A stretch of 64,000 nucleotides of DNA from Blastocystis hominis (GCF_000151665.1 NW_013171860.1:684138-748137); one strand, 5' to 3'; shown: positions 10,825 through 22,900, numbered from the stretch's first letter. Translations and numbers: made by a program. Notes: a model not told the origin generated them from the sequence alone.

Positions 10825-13184
10825 ATGGATGAGTCTATCAATCTGTGTATGCTTTGAGAGTGACGTGTAATTACATTAGTAACGGTTGAAGCACATAAAA
10901 CGGGGATAACACATTGTCTCCTCTGTAGTCCATCAGTAGAGTTGAGCGTGCTTCTTGAAGCCATAGGAAACAAAAATTTTGACAAGTGGGAGGAGTGATG
11001 TGATCAAGTTGTGGTCTCTCGAGAATCCAAATCCCCTCGCTGTATTGAACTCCTTTTTAAATTTACAGTAGGATTATTCGATCGATGGAAGTGATGTGGT
11101 TTCTTTGAGTTGCGATCTGAGAGAATTAAACTTTGCAGCAGGTTGTACTGACAATAAACTTCGCATATTCGACATTGAAATGAAAACTTGTGGATAGTGA
11201 GGAAAGCATGTGATCTTTTAGTGTTGCACAAAATTCATATCGATTCCGCTACGTGTAGTGCGTTATGTTTCATGGGAGATCATTATATCATTTGTGGTTT
11301 GTCAAACTACGAGATTCAAGTACAGATCATGGCTATAATTCAGTTTCAGGTGTTTGATCTTCGGCAAAAGCAGCTTGCAACGAGTCTGGCGGGTCACTCC
11401 TGCCCCATTCAATCACTCTTTCTCCTTCCAGATACCAATCAATTCGTTTCCTTTGATACATCCGGGATTCTCAACGTGCGCTATCCGTTGTGCTTTCCGA
11501 CCTAGTTATGGGATCAGCGTAATGTCTCTCACTCTCTCCAGCTCTTGCTCCCTCCCTCCCCCGTGATTTGTCCCTTCGATTCCTCCGTCGCGACCTACGA
11601 GAACGGTTCTCTCTACCAAACCACTCTCACGGAGAACAGCACCGCCTTTGCGCTGAGTCCGGTACTCTTTTTCCCTTTTTTCTATTTCGATTTCCTTCTC
11701 TCCTTCTATTCTCACTTCCTTTTCTTCTTCTTCTTCTTCTTCATCATCTCACGCTCTCCTCGCCGCCGATTCCCACTCCCTCGCTCTCTTCGTCGCGCAG
11801 CACTGCACCGCGCAGTTCACCGGCTTCCACCACCTCGTTTCCGTGGGATCCCACGACCAATCCCTCCTCACTCCCCTCATCGAAACACTCCACTCCACGC
11901 TCCGCGTCCACGCGCTTCACCTCAACGTACGCCGTCTTGCCTCGTCTCTCCCAGCCCTTTCCGCTCTCCTCGCCTTCCTACCTCGCCGACGAGCAGAAGG
12001 ACGTCATCCGCACGCTTCGCCATGCCGTCCATCCCGCGGATATCTCCGAGTTATCGCAGGACACCATCTTCGAGGAGACCTCGCCTTCCCTCATTCTCAG
12101 CGCCACCGACGAAGATTCCGTCGTCGTTAGCGACGAATCCCCGCCTCCGCTCACCGCGATTAAGCACCGCGTGGTCAAACCGCGGTTAAGCGTGCGTCTA
12201 CGCGCCCCCGCGCCCAAACCACACGAAACGCCCGCCAAAGCGGTGGTTCCCCCGCGGAAATCGGTCGCTCTCACGTCACCGCTGGTCCCCGCGGTTTCCA
12301 CGGTTTCCACGGTTTCCACGGTTCCTTCGGCTCGCGCGTCTGCGAAGGTGCAAATGAAACCGTCGAAGGGCGTTTCGAATCTGGAGCCAGCGGTGAAACT
12401 GCCGCCGAAGAAACCGCCGACTTCCATGAAACCGAACGGAACCGTTGGAGGGAGTAAAACGACGAATGTTCCACAGAATTCGACCAGTGTTCCACAGAAT
12501 TCGATCAATGTTCCAAAGAATTCGACCAGTGTTCCAAAGAATTCGACCAGTGTTCCACAGAATTCGATCAATGTTTCAAAGAATTCGACCAGTGTTCCAC
12601 AGAATTCGATCAATGTTCCACAGAATTCCACGACGAACATTCCATCGAATTCTTCGGCACCCGGTCCGCGGAATTCGCTGGTCGGACCGCGGGGCGCGTC
12701 GGGCGTTTCGGCGGCGAAGTTCATCGAAACGCTGCAGCGGCGACGCGAATTCGTTCGGAGGCTGCGCGAGGCGCGCGAGAAAGCGGGTGGGTGAGCAAAC
12801 GCGGCGTGACGGAAGAGATCTGGACGGTGCTGCGGTCGGTGTCGGACCCGGTTCTGCTGATGAACGTGCTGCAGATGTGCGGAAGAGGACTGGTTCCGCG
12901 GGAAACGAGCGAGTGGAACGAGGCGTTCCGCTGCGTGAATTTGGGGTTGGAGAGTCGAAAAGAGCTGTGGAATGTTGGGGTGGAGAGTCATGAAAAGACC
13001 CATGCTGTTCGCTCTTCGGTTTTTGAAGTCGTTGTTGAAAGAGGAGAACCGGGAAGCGGACTACAGCGAGGTGGATCGGATTCGAATGGACTTGCTGAGC
13101 TTGGACGTGAATGGGATTCACTCCGACTTGCTGCGTCGCTATGTCGTGGATTGCCTCAATCTGCTCGAAGAAGAGTTGTACTAG
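10825..13184 (+). CDS. WD40-repeat protein with repetitive linker and helical C-terminus
   Basis: The 5' exons are 10825-10846, 10880-10935, 10967-11041 and 11072 onward. They read MDESINLLTVEAHKTGITHC... and contain WD-like blades ending VIKLWSL, LRIFDIE, IQVFDLR and LNLWDQR. A long disordered linker follows, with a 21-base repeat encoding (S/N)VPQNS(I/T). The C-terminus is helical (FIETLQRRREFVRRLREAREKAEIWTVLRSV... to ...CLNLLEEELY). The layout resembles katanin p80 or other centrosomal WD40 proteins, but I cannot assign it. Two boundaries are uncertain. After AFALSP no AG occurs for 139 bases, and the skipped frame (LLAADSHSLALF) looks coding. The exon joins around 12783-12950 also allow more than one solution. 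An encoded TAG ends the frame. Confidence 0.6.
12291..12327. repeat. GGTTTCCAC 9-base tandem repeat (coding)
   Basis: About four copies of GGTTTCCAC encode VSTVSTVST in the WD40 gene. The same 9-mer occurs in other genes of this window in other frames. Confidence 0.85.
12464..12636. repeat. 21-base tandem repeat (coding, VPQNSIN/VPKNSTS)
   Basis: About eight imperfect copies of a 21-base unit containing GTTCCACAGAATTCGA. Confidence 0.85.
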
Positions 13185-13192
13185 TTGCGATC

Positions 13193-13214
13193 TGTTTGAG
13201 CCACAAACACGCCA
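13193..13214. terminator. Shared dyad 3'-end signal, WD40 gene (+) / SPRY-kinase (-)
   Basis: TGTTTGAGCCACAAACA (13193-13209) carries TGTTTGAG on the + strand and TGTTTGTG on the - strand. On the minus strand T-GGCG-TGTTTGTG puts cleavage at 13214. This makes GAT TAA, the only plausible stop of the SPRY-kinase. Confidence 0.6.
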
Positions 13215-16200
13215 ATCACATAAGGCCTCATAAAAACATTGAATCAAGACGGGACTGATCGACTCTCCCCCCATCTGCCTTCGAATTACACAGAGCAACT
13301 CATTGATGCGGTCGATTCGCGATTTCGGAACATCGAACAGCAGATTGAGCAAAATGCGAACACACTCGAACGCATCCGGCCGATCCGCTGGGTTCGGAAC
13401 TAAAATCTCGCGGATAAACTGTTTGTATTTCTCAGCATCTTCCCCTTACGCACTCTCCACATCCCTACAAACGCCTTCTGCGAATGAGTCGAAGCCAAAC
13501 TCGCCTTCGAGGATCCTCGGAACGTTCGCTTCCTGGCCAATCAGCTACGACTCAACGCGATTCAACGCGATTACGGTGTACGCGAGAATGCCCAGACTCC
13601 ACACGTCCGCTCTCGAGGAATCAATCACCGTCGAATCGAAGTATTGCTTGCCGAGCTCCGGAGCTCTACAAGGTTTACCGAGCCGATCTGGATCTACTTG
13701 AAGTGCTGGTTGCCCTTTGTGACGACCGGCGAATCAGAAACAACGTCGAATCCAAGGAAGCTCTCTCCAAAATCGATCAAGCAAATGTCCGAGATATCGT
13801 TGTTTCGTAACATGATGTTATCGGGTTTTAGGTCGTTGTGCACGATCTGGTACGCGAAACAGTGTTCCAGCACCAGACTGAGCCGCAGCAACACAAGCAA
13901 AGCGTCGTAATAGCCCAATCCGCACGGCGAATTCAGCTGTTTCAAGTAGCTATCGAGCGAGCAGCTCAGCTGTTCTGCGAAAAGATAGTACGTTTTCTCT
14001 TCCGAACTCGCCTCGGGCGAAGTGAGTCGCAACGGTCCTTCCTGAACTGAGTATTGCTGAACGAACGAGGCGTGGCGGAGATTAAAGCAGACTACAAAGT
14101 CGAACAAAAAGCTTTTCAAATAGTCGTCGGATTCGCAGGCTTGTCGCCAATCGATTTCCTGCAGAACGGACATGAAAGATCGCGACTGCGTGTGGCTATG
14201 CAGATACGGATGGATTCGTTTCACGATCAATCCGTCAGGAAAAGAAGCGTCCTTCCCTTGAATCTACGCGTGAAACGAGAGAAAAAAGGAGGACGGAGTA
14301 CGCAGAGCACACAGCTCCGTTTCCAATCAGTGAAAGATTCACTTCAGAATTGATCGCGTTGGGTGGAATCGCGCGTTCTTTCTCAGAGAATACTGTCTCG
14401 TAGGTGTCTTGCTGCTCCCAATACAGCGCGCTTAACCGCGACAACGCGTTTTGGAGCGCGAGATCGCCCCCGATGACGCTTCCCAGATCTTTTCCAGAGA
14501 GCAATTCGCTGTGAAGCAGTCGAAAAGATTGCCCGGGATGGTTGAAAAGAACGCAGGGATACATCGAGCACGGCCGATTGTGAAGGGAATGCGTAATATG
14601 CACAGAGAACTATCGATGATTCCACGTTTCCACGGTCACAATTTCCGAATTGACGGAGAGAGTGAGGATTCCCAGCTCGAAATCGACCGTAAAGCGAAGG
14701 ATGTGTCCCGGGTTGATAAAAACGGATGGCACCACGACGTTCTCGCAGCCCCCCACCATTTTCCCCTCGATTATGTCGTAATAGCACGCATTGGAGTCGT
14801 GTTCCGGATCATATTCATTGACTACCGCTCATTCCAAGCCCTCAACTCCCACGCGGACGGCAGCAAACGCCCACGCCGCCGATTCCGTTCTCTCCCACTT
14901 CGATGGTGATCGCCGCCGTTCCGTAGGAATAACCGCGGTCGGTGGTGAGCATGCGCGGCGTCTGCGTGGCCTCGAAGACGTCGTCGGTCTGGAGCACTCC
15001 GTTGAGGAAGGAAGGGAGGAATCGGAGAGGAGAAGGGACGGAGATGCGATCGCTCCACTTGACGACGGGGTTCAGCGAGGAGCAGGCGAGCGTGTAGATC
15101 GACATATCGAAGTTCGGCGTGGAGTCGGCGCGGATTTTCCACGCTATCCGTCATCTCCGCGCGTGAAGCAAACCGAAATAGGCGGACTCGACGTCCAGCG
15201 CGGTCTCGAAGAGCTTCTGATTCTCGGTGGAGAGCGACAACACGAGACAAGTCGGTGAGGACGAAAGCGTCATGACCACTTCGTTCATTGTAGAAAGCGA
15301 TTTCCCGAAGAATCCCGCGTCCAGACTCTTAAAATCGGCCTGAATCTTGCCATCCACGCATCCAGCGACGACTTCTTTCACGTGGCTGAGATCAAAGCGC
15401 ACGGATATCCACGCGTTCTCGCTGGTTCGCTTCAGCCCATACCCGCAAATGTAAATCTCGCTCTCGCTGGGGATCTCGATTCGCTCCGGCACCTCGCAGC
15501 TGCCCTCGCTCTCCTCGCTCTCGCTGCTTCGATTGCCCTCAAAGCACTGCGAGCTCGGCGCGTTCGGCATGCTGTGAATGCTGTGAATGCTGTGAATGCT
15601 GTGAATGCTGTGAATGCTATGAATGCTATGAATGCTGTGAATGCTGCGATTGCTCTGCATGCTGTGATAACTGGGCAATCCCAGACTGCCTTGACTGCCT
15701 TGACTGCCGTAACTGCTTCGACTGTTTCGACTGTTTCGACTGTTTCGACTGTTTCGACTGCCCTGGCTTCCCTGGCTTCCCTGGCTTCCCTGGCTTCCCT
15801 GGCTTCCCTGGCTTCCCTGGCTGCTTCTTCGAACGCGGCGGGCTCGCTGAGCGTCGGGGCTCTCCATGGAGATCTGGAAGCATTTGAAGGATAAGTAGTT
15901 CGATGTCGTGAACCCAACGTCTCCGCTGCCATAACAGAAAAAGCGGGGCGTGAGCTGAAAGTGAAAAATCGTCTTTTTGCTACTTCAAACTGAGAGAGGC
16001 AGTAGTTGAGAGGGTAACGGAGAGAAGTCCGGCTGTGCCGAAATCGACAAGGCAATGCTTTTAGTAGAACTATTCCTTACAGACACCGATTGGGAAAAAC
16101 TCGGATGATAACTGTGAAAATCGAACAAAGAGGAGTTCTCGCTAATCGAAGGTATAGTACAAACGAGATCAGAAGACGGATCCACTTCAAAACACAACAG

Positions 16201-16323
16201 ATCTGAACACTCAAACTGATTGCCGCAAAGAATGAATGAAATTGGCAAATTACTAGGAATAGGGCATATCGTACTCTATACATGACGTATCAACAGAAAA
16301 CTCACCATGCCAAAACCATTCAT
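13214..16323 (-). CDS. SPRY-like domain plus protein kinase, repeat-rich
   Basis: A multi-exon gene starting ATG at 16323 (MNGFGM...). The N-terminal and central parts hold segments like a SPRY/B30.2 fold (FFCYGSGDVGFTTSNYLSF; TTDRGYSYGTAAITIEVG; VPSVFINPGHILRFTVDFELGILTLSVN). In between lies a tract of (GSQ)n, (NSR)n and (IHS)n. The C-terminal half is a kinase: Gly-loop IGNGAVCSAY, lysine in LIVKRIHP, catalytic loop IVHNDLKPDN (HND, so the HRD arginine is missing), LIDFGES, KGNQHFKAPELG and RADVWSLGILAY. Introns of 24-32 bases include one of 32 directly before APEL. No encoded stop occurs before 12576, deep in the neighbour's antisense. The poly(A) signal at 13214 creates TAA after ...IQCFYEALCD. 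The substrate is unknown. Confidence 0.7.
15571..15832. repeat. Three adjacent 9-base minisatellites in a coding exon
   Basis: On the + strand: GCTGTGAAT (about nine copies, encoding HSI/IHS on the minus strand), GACTGTTTC (about four, NSR), then CCTGGCTTC (about seven, GSQ). All keep a 9-base period, so copy-number change never shifts the frame. Confidence 0.9.
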
Positions 16324-17333
16324 CGAAACGGTAAGTTGTGAGCTATTCCACTCAATAAAACAAGTACAAGGAGCATCTAGAATCAAAAACAATCCGAGTT
16401 TCTACCAGTCTTATCAGGGAAAGGATGAACAGGAGAACGAACTCCATAAAGGACGAATTCCTTTCGAATCCTATAGGTGACTCATATTCATTGAAATCAC
16501 AGATCAAACAAAACAAGGGAAGAAGTACCAACCAAAAAACCAATAAGAACAGAAGAATCCATGGAAAACATGCATCGAATGCCCACTTGAATATAAGAGT
16601 GCTTGACAGCAGGAGTAAAAACGGCATAGGAAATGCCGTTGTTTTCTACTCTGAAATGCAAAATTTGATCGATACTCTTCTTGCTGGTCTTGAATGAGTG
16701 GCCATTTCGATTGACACTGATATTACGTCTGTTACTCCCTATAAACGTATCTATCCATTATTCATCCCGAAATATAGAGACTGTGTGAAATGTCCATTCT
16801 ACAGAACCAATTCTATAACAATTCTATAAAACATTATGGAATTATTGGTTGATGCGAAATATATAGTGACGTCATGCAGATTTCTAACGGTATTTTTGGG
16901 AAATTCGTTATGTGTGAAAGTCAATGCAGAAAAGATCATTTGAAAAATGGTTTTTGTTGCAAAGTAATTTATTATTTGTGACAATCATTGACTAAAACAA
17001 ACGAAAATGTGATTCAAATGGGAGCAACTGTAGGATTTGAGAAGCAAATGATTCGTTTTTCATGACAGTAATTTGACGAAAACGCAGTGTTTACTGAATA
17101 GTGAAGGCGTATGTCCTTAGTACATGCAATACCTAGCAAATGAAACACTATTGCTCCGGTTTACAATGATTGTGTTGGAACACTTTATTATCAATATCTG
17201 TTAGCAAGCCTCAAATATATATATCAAACAACTCAATAAGCTATAAATTATACAGGAAACCTGTCAAGTTTGTTCTAACGAAGCTAAGATCGCAGTTTTT
17301 GTGTTTATTTCCCTCTCCAAATCTATTTCACAC
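16324..17333. other. AT-rich region without a confident gene
   Basis: About 1 kb, clearly more AT-rich than the genes. A plus-strand frame at 16425-16697 (90 residues, Lys/Asn-rich) and a hydrophobic minus-strand frame at 16352-16627 overlap each other. Each looks like the antisense of the other and neither matches a family I know. A perfect inverted repeat AACGGCAT/ATGCCGTT lies at about 16620-16640. Some of this is likely promoter for the SPRY-kinase. Confidence 0.4.
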
Positions 17334-18124
17334 TTAGTAATAATGGTACCAACCACACAACGACAGCTTCATTGACTGAACCATCGCAATTATCTTCTGC
17401 ACTTCTCTTCTTTCAGCTTCAATTTCACTTGCAGTATCCTTTTCAATTTTCTTCTGGATTGCAATCTATGTTACATCACATAGTCACTCCGAACCTGCTG
17501 ATGTAGCTCCTGCTCTCTAGTACTCAATCGTTCTTTCTCTTGAGCAATTCTCTGCGCCGTAAGCCTGTGATATTCTTCCTGTTTATTCTTCCCGTCCGAC
17601 GTAGTTTGTAGAAAAGACGATCTAATGAACAGAAATCCATTTTTGTACACGACCGTATCTAAACGCTGAATTCTGTCGTCTACTTCTTTCTCCTCCGTCT
17701 GAATTTGCTTGTCTAGCTTACACAGCATCTCTCTGCTAAGTCTAATTGATTCCAATTGGCTTGTTCTCTTACTCGATGGATACTTTGATCGAAACTAGCT
17801 CATCTCTGTCTTTTCTCTGAATCTCGGTCAGTGTTTTCTCGACTCGTTCGTTCTCTTGCTACCCAGTATTCCCTTGGATAGAGACTACTTGAATGATATT
17901 GATATCGAGTTCCGTTTTGGACAGTTGCTCGTCCACAGACTTGATTTGCTCTTGGATTACACTTCCTTCCTTATTCAAATTATCTAACTTACCGAGAAGC
18001 GATTGCACATCCATTTTTTGGGCAACTAAGATTTCCCTCGCAAGTTGAATAAGGTCGAGATTAGGAAACAATCCATTCTCTCACATAACCCACCACGGTA
18101 AAAGGAACAGAATACAAAGCACAT
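17334..18124 (-). CDS. Coiled-coil protein of unknown function
   Basis: The spliced reading is about 230 residues: MCF-NGLFPNLDLIQLAREILVAQ..., then almost entirely heptad-like helix (QSLLGKLDNLNKEGSVIQEQ; QTEEKEVDDRIQRLDT; RIAQEKERLSTREQELHQQ; EIEAERREVQKIIAMVQ). It ends ...GWYHYY and TAA. Introns of 28-30 bases fit between the frames; the first (38 bases) is the weakest. It resembles small subunits of tethering, kinetochore or transport complexes only in being coiled-coil. Its ATG is 22 bases from the ATG of the divergent MRS2 gene, so the two probably share regulatory sequence. The frame also runs open upstream across MRS2 exon 1, which I take as a shadow. Confidence 0.5.
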
Positions 18125-18146
18125 TCTAACGACTGTTCGGAAGATA

Positions 18147-19783
18147 ATGTTTCGGGTCTCTCAACAGTTTGCAAATACTGCTAGAGGTTTGTTTTTTACA
18201 CCCAGAAGTGGTATTTTACTTTCTACGAGACTCTTTTCTGCACTTGTGGAACACCTTTGCTTCTTATCACCGTGTAGCCATTTAAGAATGGAAAATCTTC
18301 GTCTTTCAAGTCAAACCAAGCAAAAGGGCTGATGAAGGAGGATAGTTCACTCTTCAAATCTTTCGAGTACGCTGATTGCTATAAAATTCTATGTAGAATT
18401 TATGCAAATGGAGAGATTGTTCAGAAGATGTGCTCCATGTCAACTTTGATGACCGAATACGCTTTTCATGGCAGAGATTTTTTAGCAATTCATCCAGGAA
18501 CTCATAGAACGACTCCCTGCATTTTAGCTCGTGATAAGGCCATTTTGATGAATCTCAACGCAGTTCGTTGTATTATCACAAGCGAATCAATGATTATATT
18601 CAATGTATCACCATTGCGCAGTTTCTGTCACCTAGATCGATAATCCCTTCATTTCGAAGATTTCTCGAGACATTGCAGACTATATCCGCGTCGGATCGAA
18701 GCGCTTTGGCGGAAGCTTTCCATTCGAGCTCCAAGCCCTTGAGGGAGCGTTAATCATCTACAGTGATCACCTATACAACAAGCTGGATTCATACCAGCAC
18801 ATGGCTCACAAACTTCTATACACATCTGACGATTACACGAACTTTGTATCCATCGAGAGTCTCATTAACTTCAGGACGTGTACCAGGAAATCCACCCATT
18901 AAAAGTTCGGCTCAGCCACTTGCAGGACAACACGGAAGCGATCGCTAATTGCATCCAGGAGATCATCTCGTCGGATGAGAACATGCTGGAGCTGTTGCTG
19001 ACACAGAAGAATAAATTGGGCCATTTGCCACCCACAGAGATGCACTTGTCTGTGGAACTCCTCTTGGAGAACTATTACCGTAGAGTATCGTCCATGCGTT
19101 TGTTGAATGTAGTACTCGGATATATCGCGCCAGTGCGATACATTTATCGAGGATATTGAGGGGAAGCAGGAGTTAGCCGCCATCTCGATGGACAATTATC
19201 GAAACAAAATCTTGAACCTAAATTTAAATCTGAGCATTGCGCAAGTCTCTCTGGCATTTGGAACCTTTTTGACAGGAGCTTTTGGGATGAACTTGTTGTC
19301 AGGGATGGAAACTCTACCCTATGTGTTTTATCTTGTTGCAGGCATCGCGTGCGTTCTATCCTTCATAGTAAGACATAGAGTTGGTTCATGCGGCATGATG
19401 TACTCTTTCTTCCAGCTCCGCAACCGAACGATGAAGCAAAGTCCTTTAAAAAGAGAAAAAGCTGCGACTTATTTGTCAGGACTATTCCGAGGAATCGACA
19501 ATTTTGATGTAGATCTTCACTCTATTCTGTGTCCTAGACCATTTTTATGGACTATTTATGTAACACGTTCCCAGCGGATCAAGACACCGTGCGAATGAGC
19601 GACTTTTTTAAAATTTCCAGCTCGATTTTGAAGAGGGAGCTAACGAATCAAGAAAAAGAGAAACTTCTGAGATTGGTGCCTTCTACGAGTATTATGTGCT
19701 TTGGGGTGTGAAATACAGATGGAATGGTGGAAAAGGTCCGCATCTTGTCTCTCATATATCGTGTCAGTGATCGTGCTTCTTAG
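18147..19783 (+). CDS. MRS2/CorA-type mitochondrial Mg2+ channel with C-terminal extension
   Basis: The N-terminus MFRVSQQFANTARGLFFTPRSG is Arg/Ser-rich without acids, as expected for targeting to the mitochondrion-related organelle. CorA/MRS2 landmarks follow: REKA-like RDKAILMNLNAVRCIIT, FPFELQALEGALI, a long helix, then TM1 with the selectivity motif GMN (GAFGMNLLSG) and TM2 (LPYVFYLVAGIACVLSFI). MRS2 pentamers carry Mg2+ across the inner membrane. Introns of 28-32 bases fit all early exons. After TM2 the frame continues, with a 29-base intron after GIDNFD, into about 130 further residues (...ILKRELTNQEKEKLLRLVPS...) not expected in MRS2, ending at an encoded TAG. The TM2-tail joint is uncertain. 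Confidence 0.85.
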
Positions 19784-19796
19784 TGTGATGTTTGTT
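19784..19796 (+). terminator. T-N4-TGTTTGTT 3'-end signal of the MRS2 gene
   Basis: T19784, GTGA, then TGTTTGTT (19789-19796), directly after the encoded TAG. Confidence 0.6.
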
Positions 19797-19891
19797 TTAT
19801 ACATGTCTTTTGCATGCATTAAGCCAAACGAGGTCGATTAATAACGATTCTCATCACTTTTTAATGTCAATTGAACTATTTGTTTTCCTCT

Positions 19892-19901
19892 TCCGCGGTT
19901 T
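19892..19901. promoter_or_regulatory. Putative AACCGCG element upstream of the surface-protein gene
   Basis: TCCGCGGTTT in AT-rich sequence, about 95 bases upstream of the ATG. The reverse complement contains AACCGCGG. Confidence 0.3.
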
Positions 19902-19991
19902 TTAGAAGTATTCGCCTTTCCTCATGACTTCAAGATTCAGCCAATCATTTGCAGATCGACATGTAAAAACAATTTTTATCATTTTGCTTTG

Positions 19992-22900
19992 ATGAAGTTG
20001 ATCGCTCTGCTTTTGGCTACTTTTGCTGGTAGTAAATATGTGTGAAATGTAATATGTAGTTTCATTTGCCATTGAGTGCGAGACCGGAATGGTCCCGATC
20101 TACATCAATCGTATCTTCAAGGGAAATGCATTTGAGGAAACCTTGCAGATTTGGGAAGGAGAGCCCAAAACGGGTACTTTGATGTATGAGAAGAATGGCC
20201 TCGACTTGGCAAATACTCAACAAAATTATGAGGTTTGCTTGAATAAAGCTCTTCATACTTTGGTTCTTTTGGATGCGTACGTAACATGACTTGTAATTGA
20301 TGTGTAGTGGTGAAAATTATTGGACCCGTGACTCCTACATGACCATCTCGCAGGAAGGTGGTATCATGATTGGCCGCTATACGCTTAATAAATACTATCG
20401 CCGTGAGTTCAAGTTCCAGCCCCATTCCGTTATGGAGAAGGGTTCATCCTGGAAGTACTCGAGCACCTATGCTGAGAATTGGAACACGCAAGACTTTGAT
20501 GATGCCGCTTGGTCCTCGGGTTCCTACTTCCCTGTCGCCAACACGGACGTTATCACTCGCTACTACCGCAAGACCGTTTCATTCGGTGATTTGGCAGGCT
20601 TTGCTTCCTTCGAATTGGCTGTGAACACAAACTACGGTATCGCCATGTACGTGAATGGACAAGAAATCTATCGCCACAACCTGCTTGCTGACGCTTCGGC
20701 CACCACTCCCGTGGAAGCAGAGGAGGAGGAGGCGTACTATCATCGTGCTTTTGCGAATCGCCACTTGCTCGACGGATCGGCTGTGCTGGCTGTGGAGATT
20801 CATTTCCCTGCTGATCACGCGCCCATCGTGGATCCGTTCAACGCGTTCGTGAATCTGGTGTACGGCAACTCGCACCGTACCTTCGATGGATCGGTGTCGG
20901 GAGATCATCTGGACGACTGGTGGGACGAATTGGGTGCGAATCTGTGGGACAACCAGCTGTGCAACAAGTGGTTCGTTGATGGCTTCCCTGCGCAGAACAT
21001 CTACACGTTCAACAGCAATCGTGCGGAGTACGTGAACTACTACGCTATCACAACGGGTAATTATGACGGAAATCGTCGCCCCACGCAGTGGAAGCTGGAG
21101 GGAAGCAATGACGGAGCGAGCTGGGATTTGCTGGATGTGCAGTCCGGTATTTCCTGGAATGGATATGGACAGACAAAATACTTCGCCATTCCTCAAGTGG
21201 TGAAGGGATACAGAATGTTCAAGTGGACGCTGCAGGCTTCTTCCATGTATGAGGCCGAGACTTCGGATGTCTCGCTCTACGCTGTGGATCTGGAGATCGC
21301 TCCCAAGGAGATCTCCTACGGCAAGAACTTCGTGTTCTACCCTGGACAGGCCGTGAGTATTAATCCTGTCGCCAAGGGATTCTCCAGCTGGAGCATTAAC
21401 CCCGCTCTCCCTAACGGCATGTCGATCAATCCCAACTCCGGTCTCATTTCGGGAACCGTGCCTTCGGGTGTGGAGGTGGCTCAGAAGACTTACACCGTGT
21501 CGGCTACGCTGGCGGGTGCGGAGGAACCTGTGACCGGCGAGCTCTCTATCAACTTCCATACCTGCTTGGGCAATGGATATCGTCGTGTGAAGATCGATGC
21601 GGTGAAGGGAAATCGCCGTGCTTCTCAGTACTATGAGATCGTGTCCAATGGAACTGTGGTGGAATCGGTGGTCTTGAACGATATTTATGGAAGCTACACA
21701 GAGAGTGATACGTCGTCGACCACCCAGACTAACTATTTCTGTCTGCCTGAAGGAAGCTATGAGATGGTCTTCTATACTTATAATGGAGTTGAGAAATGGG
21801 TGGACGGATCGTCCATCACGCTGAACACCTACACGCACACTGCGGCGAGCTTCTTCATTGGAGTGTATTCTGGAATGAGAAACGGCGATCGCATCACGTT
21901 CTCGAACAAGTTCTTGATTAACGGAGAGATGGACAAGTGGACTTATCTGGCTGACGGAACGGTGCCTGAGGGATGGAACACTGTGGAGTTCGGCGGTTCG
22001 TGGACGACTCTGACCGAAGGCAACACGGTGTCGCAGTCTGTGTGGCTGTTCCGCTCGACTGTGGAGATGGACACCATCCAGGGCTACAACAGCTACGAGC
22101 TGAACATGAACTGCCGTGCGGGTGTGGTTGTGTATCTGAACGGTGTTGAAGTGTACCGTGTGGGCGTGGAAGGAGAGGTGACTTCTGGAAGCACCTCCAC
22201 GATCAATAGCAACAGCTTGAAGCCTCATGTGCTCGTCGGATTGGTGGGTGCCAACTACCTGAAGGAGGGAAGCAACGTGTTCGCTATTGCTGTTGTGAAC
22301 AGAGATGCCACGGAGCGAGCCATTGACTTCACTGCCATGTTGACTCTGCGTGCGGCGACTGCCGATCTCGCCCATGGAACTCAGCTAACTTCCTCTGCCT
22401 CTGGCGGTACTGCTGGAAACGCTTTCAACGGAAACATCGCGAACAAGTGGAGCGCGGAGCTAAAGGGTTCCTTCCTCCAGTTCCAGTGGACGGATGCGCA
22501 GTATCGTCGTCAGCAAGTGAACAAGTTCTGCCTGGTGTCCGCTGCCAACGCTCCGGGTAACGAGCCTTCTGCGTTCACTGTGTCCACTCTGAACGGAGAG
22601 AACTGGACCCCTGTGGGAACCTACACGGGTGTGTACTGGACCGAGCGTGCTCAGCGCCAGTGCTTCTACCTCTCCGACCCTGTGGCCATCCAGGGCATGA
22701 AGCTCGAGTTCACCGCTGTGGCTGCACCCGAGAGTACCACCGTGGAGCTGGCTCTGTTCGATTTCCTGGAGGAGAACACGGACAAGGTTCTTCCCGATCT
22801 CTCCTTTTCTCCTGCTGCCACTGTCAGTGGAATCGTCAACGTCCCGATCGAGCCCATTGTTCCTGCCAATCCCTACTACGAGGAGTTCTCTGCGAGCCCC

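Noticed and set aside
16352..16697. Overlapping 90-residue frames (hydrophobic on -, Lys/Asn-rich on +)
   Set aside because: They explain each other as antisense pairs in AT-rich DNA. No family match, no 3' signal, weak splice support.
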